Below, piece by piece: positions 16,211 to 25,127 of a stretch of 64,000 nt of DNA. The notes beneath the pieces are model-generated. The model saw only the letters and a program-made list of their open reading frames with translations, made no database searches and had not been told where the DNA came from. The DNA is from VXPW01 sp965115815. Its GTDB lineage: Bacteria > Pseudomonadota > Alphaproteobacteria > TMED109. The translations under genes and the position numbers were made by a program. Each line of letters opens with the position of its first letter. Position 1 is the first letter of the stretch. The stretch spans positions 1,612,001-1,676,000 of the forward strand of contig OZ220465.1 of NCBI GenBank assembly GCA_965115815.1. Direction: 5' to 3'.

Positions 16211-18415
16211 GTGTTACACATTGGAATCGCCAGGACCCCCTCCCTACCGCTCCAGCCGGCTCATGCCACCCCCATCGCCTCGTCCTTCTCGTGGGCCGTC
16301 ATCGGCGATCCGGCGTGGTATTTCTCCAATCTCGAGCCGTTCGACTGCCATGCGGCCCAGGACTCCCGTGCCCAAGCCCTGCGCATCGCCCGGTTCTCCA
16401 CGGCCGCCGGTGTGCGCGTGGTCGATCTGGCGAGGGCCTTCGGGGTCTCACGGCCCACCGTCTACCGTGCGGTGAAGCTCCTGAAAGCTAGGGGCGAGGC
16501 GGCGTTCGGCGCACCGCAGCGGCCGCGGAGACGCACGGTGATCTCCCCGGCGATGGCGCGACGCGCCGAAACGATGCTGGCCTCGGGCACCAGCGGACGC
16601 GCCTGTGCCCGGGCGCTGGGCGTGTCGCACAGCACCTTCCACGAGAACCTGCGGTCAGGCGTCCTCCAGGCTCCGGTGGTCGAGGGCGCCGCGGCAAGCG
16701 AACGTTCGCAACGCTCGAAGGAGGCCCGGCGTCCGGCGATGGGACGGGCCTGCCACGATGTCGAGGGGCGCCTGCGGGCTTCCACGGGGATGAGGGAGGA
16801 GGCCGCTCCCCGCTTCGACACGAAGGCCCTTGCGGTCGAGAGAGGCGGGGTCCTTGCGGCCCTGCCGATGCTGCTGCGGGAGGGTCTCCTCGAGACGGCG
16901 CACCGCGTCTTGCGTCTGCCGGCGGGGTTCTACGGTCTCTCGACCGTCCTCATCCTGCTGGCCTTCATGACCCTGGCCCGGGTGCGCACGCCGAAGAGAC
17001 TGCGCTACCCGGCGCCCGGGGAATGGGGTCTTCTGCGGGGTCTCGACCGATGCCGGAGGTCAAGACCCTGAGGAGGAAGGTGGCCGCCCTTGCCGCCTCT
17101 CCCGAGACGGTGGAGGCATGGCAACGGGCCCTCGGGCGGTCCTGGCTCGAGGACGGCTCGCAGGACTGGATGACGCTGGCCGTGGACGGCCCTGTCAAGG
17201 TCTACCACGGCAAGGGCACGGTGCCGAAGCCCTTCGTGTCGCGCCAGAAGCTCTGCCTTCCGGCCGCGGCAAGCGATTGGATCAACGCCCTTTCGGGCGC
17301 CCCGTTGGTGTGTCTCCACAAGGATCTCGATGGCACGATGGTGCGGGCTCTGGAGCAGGACGTGGTCCCTGAGCTGGAGACCCCCTGGGGGTCGTCACCG
17401 GGGATGCCGGTGACCTTCTTCGCGGCGGCCCGCCGGCGGTCACCCTGGTCTTTGACCGCGAGGGCTGGAGCCCGGACCGGTTCCGCCGTCTGGCGCGCCG
17501 CGGCATCGCGGTCCTCACCTGGCACAAGAACTTCAAGGGCAAGGACTGGGCCGTCGAGGACTTCACGGAATGCACGGTGCCCCTTCACGGGCCGGCGGGG
17601 ACCCCCTCGACCCAGGTCCGACGGGCCGAGAAGAAGGTCGCTCTGGCCAAGGGCTACAAGGTCCGCCAGATCCGCCGCCTCTTGGACCATGGCCGCCAGG
17701 TGCCGCTCATCACCACCCATCCGGGGATGGCGATGGAAGAGGTCGCCGGGGCGATGTTCTCGCGCTGGGTTCAGGAGAACTTCTTCCAGTACATGCGTGA
17801 CGCCTACAACCTTGACGCCCTGCCGGAGCAGGGCTTCGAGACGCTCGATGACGACACCCTCGTGGTCCATCCGGCCATGAGGACCGTGCGCACGGCCATC
17901 CGGAAGCACCAGGCGCGCCTCGCTCAACTGCAGGTGCGGGTCGCCAGGGCCACCGCCAAGGGCAAGGCAACCGACGCTCTCGCTGCCGAAGTCGGCGCTC
18001 TTGAGGAGGCCCTCGCCGAACTCAAGGAGCGCCGCTCGACCCTGGCCAGCCATGTCCGTGTCGGCGAACGTGCCGACCGCGACCAGCCCGACACCTTGCC
18101 ACGAACGCGACGCCTCCTCATCGATCTCGTCCGCATGATCTGTTATCGCGCCGAAACCCGCATGATGGCCCCCGTGATCCGGGGAAAGGCACGACCCAAC
18201 ACCGTCCGCACCCTCCTCGCCGCCCTGATGACCGCCGATGCCAGCATCGAGCCGGACCACGAAAGCGGCATCCTCAGGGTCAGCATCCTCGGCCTGGCCA
18301 ACAACGCAACCGAAAAAGCACTGCTGCCGCTGATCGAAGAACTCAACCAGACCAGGACCGTCTATCCGGGAACCAACCTCCGCCTCGTCTACGACATCGA
18401 CGGCACAACACCCCA
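16211..18415 (+). pseudogene. Large transposase of an unidentified DDE-type family, two frameshifts
   Basis: The reading moves through three frames (breaks near 17040 and 17420). The first part has a helix-turn-helix (RVVDLARAFGVSRPTVYRAV). The middle reads KTLRRKVAALAASPETVEAW and DWMTLAVDGPVKVYHGKG. The end carries VTLVFDREGW, FSRWVQENFFQYMRDAYNLD and LLAALMTADASIEPDHESGI. The D-x-R-E-G-W and F-F-x-Y-M-R blocks recall large uncharacterised transposases. I cannot name the family. Reading is lost at 18416, where group II intron sequence begins after TTPQ. Confidence 0.6.
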
Positions 18416-20067
18416 GGGGGCCGCACCGGAGTGCCGCATGTATGGGCAAGGCGCAACGGACCGTCCGGGGTCAGAGAACGACGCAAAGCCGCGGGAGGGC
18501 TTGCCAGGGAACTTGGGAGATCCGGTTTCTGCCCGCAGATACCTGCGGATCCGGTTGGCGAAACCAATGAGCCGAAGGCCATGTGGAAACCGGAAGTCGT
18601 AGCTCGCTCATAGTACCGGCGAAGGCGGGGAACCGGGTCCACCGGGTGCCGCTGGAGGGAAGGGGCGTGCTGCAGGAACCGAACCCCTGGAGGGAAACGG
18701 TGGAAGAGACACTGCGATCTACCCACACGTCGACGAAACCACAGTGGATCGCCGCGCAGGCGAGGAAGCACCCGGACCGGGTGTTCACCTCGGTGCACCA
18801 CCGGATAGACGGGGACTGGATGCGGGAGGCTTGGCGTCGCACCCGGAAGGACGGGGCCGCCGGGATCGACGGCGTGACCGCGGCCGACTACGAAAAGAAC
18901 CTGGAGGCCAACTTGGAGGACCTCCGGGATCGGATCCTGTCGTGCCGCACCTTCGCGCCGCCGGTTCGGCGGACCTGGATCCCGAAGGGGAACGGCGAGG
19001 TCCGGCCCTTGGGCATTCCGACCTTGGAAGACAAGGTGGCGCAACGAGCCATTCTCATGCTACTGGAACCCATCTACGAAGCGGACTTCGTGCCGGGATC
19101 GTAGGGGTTCCGGCCTGGACGATCGGCGCAGGATGCTCTGCACGCCATCGACCAGGGCATCATGAAGAAGAAGAAGCGCTGGGTGATCGATGCGGATGGG
19201 TCGAAGGATTTCGACAGCATCCCGCATCGGGAACTCCGCGCCTTTCTGGACCTGCGGATCAAGGACGGTGTCATCCGTCGCATGATCCACAAATGGCTGC
19301 GGGCGGGCGTCCTGGAGGAGGGCGTCCGGCACACCTCGGAAGCGGGCACGCCGCAAGGCGGCGTGTTGTCGCCTCTGCTCTCCAACCGGTTCCTGCACTA
19401 CGTGCTGGATCGGTGGGTCGAGCAGACGGTCCAGCCCCGCCTCCGGGGCCGGTGCCAACGGGTGCGGTATGCGGACGACTTCGTGCTGCTCTTCGAGCAT
19501 CAGCGGGACTGCGAACGGGTGCTGGCCGTCCTCGGCCAGCGCCTGGCCCGGTTCGGGCTGAGGCTGCACGCAGAGAAGACACGTTCCGTTGACGTTCGGG
19601 CCAAGCTGCCCCCGGATCCGGGAGCGGACGCCACCTTCGACTTCCTGGGCTTCACCCCTGTTTGGGTGCGGTCGCGATGGAAGTATGCGGTGTTGCGCCA
19701 GCTCACGGCCAAGGGTCGCCTAGCGCGGTCGGTGCGAGCGGTGCGGGAGTGGTGCCGACGGCATCGGCACGCGCCCTTGCTCTACCAGCGCAACGATCTC
19801 GCACGGGTCCTACGAGGCCATTGCGCCTACTACGGCCGGAGCGGGAACCGTGCCCGAATTGCCAGCTTCCGCCATCAGGTGATCCGAATCGGGCGAACGT
19901 GGTGGTCGCGGCGCAGTCGTTCGGCCCGGGTGAACTGGGACCCGATGACCGCGCTGCTTCGCCGCTTGCCCTTGCCTGCGGCCAAGATCATGCACGGATA
20001 CGGGACCGCTTGAGCGAACCTGTCCTGTACGGAACCGGATGCCCGAATGCGGGCACGTCCGGATCTG
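18416..20067 (+). mobile_element. Group II intron type 1, copy a (5'-truncated, 3' end interrupted)
   Basis: From gggggccgcaccggagtgcc onward the sequence parallels intron 1b (22390 onward). It encodes an RT at 18700-20013 and a domain V hairpin at about 20032-20067 (ccggatgcccgaatgcgggc ... gtccggatctg). About 230 bases of 5' sequence that precede this point in 1b are absent, as expected from incomplete reverse transcription. Directly after domain V a different intron (type 2) begins with GTGTG. Confidence 0.75.
18700..20013 (+). pseudogene. Group II intron reverse transcriptase/maturase (intron 1a), nonsense-mutated
   Basis: GTG start preceded by ggaggg. RT blocks are recognisable (AGIDGVTAADYEKN, WIPKGNGEVRPLGIPTLEDK, TPQGGVLSPLLSN, VRYADDFVLLFEHQRD), followed by domain X (YYGRSGNRARIASFRH). 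A TAG at 19102-19104 replaces the Tyr of GSYGFRPG, and the catalytic block D-V-S-K-Y-F is altered to D-G-S-K-D-F, so the enzyme is dead. It keeps a C-terminus that copy 1b has lost. Confidence 0.85.
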
Positions 20068-20797
20068 GTGTGCCAGGCGAACGGGCAGAAGACAGGGGGT
20101 GAAAGTCCCCTGGAACGAAGGAGTACCCAAACCGCGTTTCTCCGCGAGCCGTGCGTCGGTTCCCGTGAGGGGGCAGGCGAAGCGTCGGCAGCGGCGCGGA
20201 TGGGTGGGGCTAAGGAGCACCGAAAAGACGATGATCCGGGGTGCCGAGGTGTTCCGATCGGCCGAAGGCACCATCGCAGGCATCGATTGGGTGAGATGCC
20301 GGCGAGCCCCGCGGTGTCCGAGAACCCCTACACGTCCGTACGTCTTCGGTTGGGACCCTGGGAGATCTTCAAGCGGTCCCGCCGATCGTGGCGGGACCGT
20401 GTAGGGAAGGAGAAAACCGAAGCCTAGGACGAACGGCTTGAAGAAGTCGGATGGGGCCGTACGACCTGGGAAGGCGACGAACCAGGGAGCGTCAGCTCCT
20501 GCGGAGTTGCTGGAGGAAAGGGCCCCAACCAAGGGGAATTCGGGACGCCAAAGCACGCGCCGAACGCAGTGTCGGGCACGCGTGCCTCAGGCGGCGGACC
20601 GGATCCGGAAAGCCGCACGGTTCGGCCGGAAGCGACGGGAGCGCAGGACCGAGAGTTCTGGGTCGCGCGCAATCCTCCGCCGCCCATGGCCGGATCCGCG
20701 GTTTGCCGTCAAGCACCCGAGGTAGGAGCCGGATGGATGAACGTCCATGTCCGGATCTGCGCGGGGGGTGCGCAGTACTGCGCATTCCTACCGTAAC
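20068..20797 (+). mobile_element. Group II intron type 2, copy a (730 bp, ORF-less)
   Basis: Starts with canonical GTGTG and the 5' domain ggcgaacgggcagaagacag, and ends with a domain V hairpin (gagccggatggatgaacgtc ... gtccggatctg) and a domain VI-like hairpin with a bulged A (gcgcattcctaccgtaac). Only about the last 20 codons of the maturase (LRRPWPDPRFAVKHPR) remain; the RT body is deleted. It sits immediately after domain V of intron 1a and immediately before intron 2b, so ribozyme parts may be complete without a protein. Confidence 0.75.
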
Positions 20798-22147
20798 GTG
20801 TGCCCGGCGAACGGGCAGAAGACAGGGGGTGAAAGTCCCCTGGAACGAAGGAGGAACCAAACCGCGTTTCTCCGCGAGCCGTGCGTCGGTTCCCGTGAGG
20901 GGGCAGGCGAAGCGTCGGCAGCGGTGCGGATGGGTGGGGCTAATGAGCACCGAAAAGACGAGGATCCGGGGTGCCGAGGTTTTCCGATCGGCCGAAGGCA
21001 CCATCGCAGGCATCGATTGGGTGAGATGCCGGCGAGCCCCGCGGTGTCCGAGAACCCATACACGTCCGTACGTCTTCGGTTGGGACCCTGGGAGATCTTC
21101 AAGCGGTCCCGCCGGTCGAGGCGGGACCGAGTAGGGAAGGAGAAAACCGAAGCCTAGGACGAACGGCTGGAAGAAGTCGGATGGGGCCGTACGACCTGGG
21201 AAGGCGACGAACCAGGGAGCGTCAGCTCCTGCGGAGTGGCTGGAGGAAAGGGCCCCAACCAAAGGGAATTCGGGACGCCAAAGCACGCGCCGAACGCAGG
21301 GTCGGGCACGCGTGCCACAGGCGGCGGACCGGATCCGGAAAGCTGTAGAGAGGAACCCGAAGGAGCGTCGTACTGCACTCTTTCACCACATCACGCCGGA
21401 GGTGCTCCGGGCGGCCTGGTTCGGCCTGAAGAAGGAAGCCGCGGCCGGAGTCGACGGCGTGACGTGGGCAGCCTATGGCGAAGGTCTGGACGAGCGTTGG
21501 CTCGACGTGCACTCGCGCCTGCATCGTGGAGGAGCGTACCGGGCGTCGCCGGTTCGGCGGGTGGAGATACCCAAGCCGGACGGCGGGACACGACCGCTCG
21601 GGATGGCGGCACTGGAGGACAAGATCGTCCAGAAGGCAGTTGTCGGATGGGATCCTGACACCGATCTTTGAGGTGGAGTTCCGGGGCTTCAGCTACGGGT
21701 TCCGACCGGGCCGAGGGGCGCAGGACGCTCTCGACGCCCTGGCGTTCGGGATCGAGCGGCGCAAGGTCAACGGGATGGTCGAGGCAGACATCCGGGCATG
21801 CTTCGACACCATCCCGAGGGATGGGTTGGTCAAGTTCCTGGAGCACCGCATGGGCGACAGGCGGGTGCTCCGCCTGATCCACAAATGGCGGAACGCGGGC
21901 GTCAGGACCGGCGGATCATGGAGCGACACCGGGGTGGGCTCGCCGCAGGGTGCGATGGTCAGCCCCTGCGTGGCGAACGGGTTTCTGCACTACGGGTTGG
22001 ATCTGTGGTTTCACAAGGCATGGCGTCCGAAGGTTCCGGGCGGTCAAGCGATCATGGTCCGCGATGCGGACGATATCGTGGTCGGGTTTCAGTACAAGCG
22101 GGATGCGGAGCACTACCTTCGCGACGTTCGGGAGAGGCTGGAGCGCT
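20798..22147 (+). mobile_element. Group II intron type 2, copy b, 5' part
   Basis: Begins GTGTG exactly where intron 2a ends (taac/gtgtg), a head-to-tail junction. The first about 540 bases are nearly identical to intron 2a, then the RT gene follows. The copy is broken at 22147, inside the RT thumb region; its 3' part appears at 24379-24684 after an IS630 remnant and intron 1b. Confidence 0.75.
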
Positions 22148-22149
22148 AG
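21312..22149 (+). pseudogene. Group II intron reverse transcriptase (intron 2b), broken
   Basis: Reads AAGVDGVTWAAYGEGLDERW, EIPKPDGGTRPLGMAALEDK and IVQKAV, then shifts frame near 21640 to continue as FEVEFRGFSYGFRPGRGAQD, MVEADIRACFDTIPRDGLVK and GVGSPQGAMVSPCVANGFLH. The catalytic YADD box is RDADD, with Tyr replaced by Asp, a further inactivating change. The frame ends in TAG at 22147, where foreign sequence begins; the maturase C-terminus is at 24379-24610. Confidence 0.8.
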
Positions 22150-22389
22150 CACGGAAGCTCGCTTGCGCCAGGCCAAGCCCTGGAGAGGGGGAAACCATGA
22201 CGTAGGTTGAAACCTTTCGTCGCAAGCCTGCGGGTTCGACCCCCGCCCGGCAAAGGTGAGCCCGCCAGCCGGGAGCGAGTGTGGCATGGCGTGCGGTAAC
22301 GCACGTCGTGAAGCGTACACAGCGGGCGGCGAAGCGTCGCTATGGAGCCTCGTAATCCTCAACGTCGGTGCCTTCATCTTTCGAGCAGT
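22148..22389 (+). other. 12-bp IS630 remnant plus probable 5' domain of intron 1b
   Basis: Bases 22148-22159 (agcacggaagct) equal the IS630 sequence that should directly precede gctcaacatggcc (found at 24167). The next 230 bases are structured (gtgcggtaacgcac, gcgaagcgtcgc) and look like domain I of a group II intron, which copy 1a lacks. No GTGYG start is evident, so the exact 5' end of intron 1b is uncertain. Confidence 0.45.
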
Positions 22390-24166
22390 GGGGGCCGCAC
22401 CGGAGTGCCGCATGCATGGGCAAGGCGCAACGGACCGTCCGGGGTCAGAGAACGACGCAAAGCCGCGGGATGGCTTGCCAGGGAACCTGGGAGATCCTGT
22501 TCCTGCCCGCAGGAATGACCGCTGGAAAGGGAGATAGCCAGCGTGATCAATTAAGACCCCGGCCGGCCGCTGTGCCTGCACGGCGGCGGGAGCGCGCGAG
22601 CGAACACGAAACCTGCAGGCATCGTGCGGACCCGGCTGGCGAAACCAATGAGCCGAAGGGCACGCGGGGACAGGAAGTCGTAGCACGCTCATACTACCGT
22701 CGAAGGCGGGGAACCGGGTCCACCGGGTGCCGCTGGAGGGAAGGGGCGTGCTGCAGGAACAGAACCACTGGAGGGAAACGGTGGAAGAGACACTGCGATC
22801 TGCCAACACGTCGACGAAACAACAGTGGATAGCCGCGCAGGCGAGGAAGCACCCGGACCGGGTGTTCACCTCGGTGCACCACCTGATAGACGGGGACTGG
22901 ATGCGGGAGGCTTGGCGTCGCACCCGGAAGGACGGGGCCGCCGGGATCGACGGCGTGACCGCGACCGACTACGAGAAGAACCTGGAGGCCAACTTGGAGG
23001 ACCTCCGGGATCGGATCCTGTCGTGCCGCTACTTCGCGCCGCCGGTTCGGCGGACCTGGATCCCGAAGGGGAACGGCGAGGTCCGGCCCCTGGGCATTCC
23101 GACCCTGGAAGACAAGGTGGCGCAACGAGCCATTCTCATGCTGCTGGAACCCATCTACGAAGCGGACTTCGTGCCGGGATCGTATGGGTTCCGGCCTGGA
23201 CGATCGGCGCAGGAGGCCCTACACGCCATCGACCAGGGCATCATGAAGAAGAAGAAGCGCTGGGTGATCGATGCGGATGTATCGAAGTATTTCGACAGCA
23301 TCCCGCACCGGGAACTCCGCGCCTTCCTGGACCTGCGGATCAAGGACGGTGTCCTCCGTCGCATGATCAACAAATGGTTGCGGGCGGGCGTCCTGGAGGA
23401 GGGCGTCCGGCACACCTCGGAAGCGGGCACGCCGCAAGGCGGCGTGCTGTCGCCGCTGCTCTCCAACCTGTTCCTGCACTACGTGTTGGATCGGTGGGTC
23501 GAGCAGACGGTTCAGCCCCGCCTCCGGGGCCGGTGCCAACGGGTGCGATACGCGGATGACTTCGTGCTGCTCTTCGAGCATCAGCGGGACTGCGAACGGG
23601 TGCTGGCCGTCCTCGGCCAGCGCCTGGCCCGGTTCGGGCTGAGGCTGCACGCAGAGAAGACACGTTCCGTTGACTTTCGGGCCAAGCTGCCCCCGGATCC
23701 GGGAGCGGGCGCCACCTTCGACTTCCTGGGCTTCACCCATGTTTGGGTGCGGTCGAGATGGAAGTATGCGGTGTTGCGCCAGCTCACGGCCAAGGGCCGC
23801 TTGGCGCGGTCGGTGCGAGCGGTGCGGGAGTGGTGCCGACGGCATCGACACGCGCCCTTGCTCTACCAGCACAACTATCTCGCACGGGTCATACGAGGCC
23901 ATTGCGCCTACTACGGCCGGAGCGGGAACAGTGCCCGAACTGCCAGCTTCCGCTACCGGACCAGATGACCGCGCTGCAGTCGTTCGGCCCGGGTGAACTG
24001 GGACCAGATGACCGCGCTGCTTCGCCGCTTGCCCTTGCCTACGGCCAAGATCATGCACGGATACGGGACCGCTTGAGCGAACCTGTCCTGTAAGGAACCG
24101 GATGCCCTAATGCGGGCACGTCCGGATCTGTGGGGGGAGGGGCTCGGCAACGACCCCTCCTACCCG
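22390..24166 (+). mobile_element. Group II intron type 1, copy b
   Basis: Follows intron 1a from gggggccgcaccggagtgcc and continues past domain V (24095-24130) into a domain VI-like hairpin (gaggggctcggcaacgaccc ... ctacccg). It is then followed by IS630 sequence gctcaacatggcc. With the preceding 230 bases the whole intron would be about 2.0 kb, a normal size. Its RT is open, unlike that of copy 1a. Confidence 0.75.
22781..23968 (+). CDS. Group II intron reverse transcriptase/maturase (intron 1b)
   Basis: 395 residues from a GTG with ggaggg five bases upstream. RT motifs are intact: GIDGVTATDYEKNLEANL, WIPKGNGEVRPLGIPTLEDK, VPGSYGFRPGRSAQEALHAI, catalytic DADVSKYFDSIP, TPQGGVLSPLLSNLFLHYVL and RYADDFVLL. 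Domain X follows (LARVIRGHCAYYGRSGNSAR). The C-terminus ends early at FRYRTR because about 42 bases present in copy 1a are replaced by a 20-base tract copied from 44 bases downstream. No DNA-endonuclease (HNH) domain is seen. Polymerase core likely competent; maturase function may be weakened. Confidence 0.88.
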   Translation: MEETLRSANTSTKQQWIAAQARKHPDRVFTSVHHLIDGDWMREAWRRTRKDGAAGIDGVTATDYEKNLEANLEDLRDRILSCRYFAPPVRRTWIPKGNGEVRPLGIPTLEDKVAQRAILMLLEPIYEADFVPGSYGFRPGRSAQEALHAIDQGIMKKKKRWVIDADVSKYFDSIPHRELRAFLDLRIKDGVLRRMINKWLRAGVLEEGVRHTSEAGTPQGGVLSPLLSNLFLHYVLDRWVEQTVQPRLRGRCQRVRYADDFVLLFEHQRDCERVLAVLGQRLARFGLRLHAEKTRSVDFRAKLPPDPGAGATFDFLGFTHVWVRSRWKYAVLRQLTAKGRLARSVRAVREWCRRHRHAPLLYQHNYLARVIRGHCAYYGRSGNSARTASFRYRTR

Positions 24167-24378
24167 GCTCAACATGGCCGAGATCGAAATCGGCGCGTTG
24201 TCGCGACAGTGTCTTCGACGACGCCTTCCCGACCGCGCCACCATGCTGCGGGAGACCGCGGCGTGGGTCAAGCGCCGCAACGCGGCCGGCGGCACTGTCG
24301 ATTGGCGGTTCACGACGGCAGACGCCCGGGTGAAACTGAAGTCCCTATACCCAGCAATCCAATGATTCCGTACTACTA
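24167..24378 (+). mobile_element. IS630 right-end remnant
   Basis: From gctcaacatggccgagatcg to gattccgtactacta the sequence matches the last about 210 bases of the IS630 at 25128-26505, including the last about 67 codons of its transposase (MAEIEIGALSRQCLRRRLPD ...) and the terminal repeat. The left part is gone except for 12 bases at 22148-22159. Confidence 0.85.
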
Positions 24379-24684
24379 AGGCGGGCCGGTCAAGGCGGGC
24401 TCAACGACTACGCCGTCCCGGGAGCGACCCGGTGGCTGCGCACGTTCCGCCAAAGGCTGCAACGCCTATGGATGCGGGCGATACGCCGCCGCTCCCAGCG
24501 CCACCGTTTCGACTGGAAGCGGCTGGAGCACATGACTAAAATTCTTTGGCCGCGCGCAACCCTCCGTCACCCATGGCCGGACCCGCGGTTTGCCGTCAAG
24601 CACTCGAGGTAGGAGCCGGATGGATTAGCGTCCAAGTCCGGAACTGTGCGGGGGGTGCGCAGCAATGCGCATTCCTACCGTAAC
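24379..24684 (+). mobile_element. Group II intron type 2, 3' part (maturase tail, domains V-VI)
   Basis: Encodes the maturase C-terminus (NDYAVPGATRWLRTFRQRLQ ... WPDPRFAVKHSR) and then domain V (gagccggatggattagcgtc ... gtccggaactg) and the domain VI hairpin ending ctaccgtaac. This is the same ending as intron 2a and supplies the missing 3' end of intron 2b. Confidence 0.75.
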
Positions 24685-24686
24685 TC

Positions 24687-24767
24687 GTGCCTGCACGGAA
24701 AATCCCTAAGAGTTTGATTACATGAATGAAAAGACAATATTGACAGGGCGAAGATTCATCGAATCCA
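24687..24767. mobile_element. MITE family 3, copy c (half; reverse orientation)
   Basis: Reads as the inverted right half of MITE 3 (gtgcctgcacggaaaatccc ... attcatcgaatcca) and stops at 24767. The complementary half (cgaatccagcc ... gtgcagacac) resumes at 26909-27031, so these two pieces look like one MITE split by later insertions. Confidence 0.75.
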
Positions 24768-24769
24768 GG

Positions 24770-24934
24770 TATCTACTCACCCCTACTGATGACGAAGATC
24801 GATCCGTTTCTTGTCAGCCGGAACACGCACTTCCGGTCCTCGGCCGCGAGCGAGTTAAAGGGGCAAGGGACAATGCCGGATCCGCACCCGTCAGGAAAAA
24901 CGATTCGTCATCAGTAGGGGGGGGTGAGTAGATA
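24770..24934. mobile_element. MITE family 4 (165 bp)
   Basis: Left end tatctactcacccctactga and inverted right end tatctactcacccccccccta share the continuation ctactgatgacgaa and, less perfectly, the next 20 bases. Only one copy is present in the window, so its mobility is inferred from structure alone. It lies between MITE 3c and MITE 3b. Confidence 0.6.
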
Positions 24935-25127
24935 GTGTCTGCACGGAAAATCATAACACATTGTATGTGCAACCATATTTGGAATCTGGAGAACCGAAGA
25001 TTCCTTCTTTGAGGGCATATGACGGCATATTCCGCTGGAATCAGGCTGGATTCGATGAATCTTCGCCCTGTCAATATTGAGTTTTCATTCATGTAATCAG
25101 ACTCTTAGGGATTTTCCGGGCAGGCAC
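24935..25127. mobile_element. MITE family 3, copy b (193 bp)
   Basis: Same length as copy a at 7194-7386 and nearly identical in sequence, with ends gtgtctgcacggaaaatc and gtgcctgcccggaaaatc. Its right end touches the left TA of the IS630. Confidence 0.85.

Noticed and set aside
22225..22262. tRNA-like T-arm (gcgggttcgacccccgc)
   Set aside because: No matching acceptor, D- or anticodon arm can be placed upstream and there is no CCA. It lies in what looks like a group II intron 5' domain, so I treat it as chance or intron structure.
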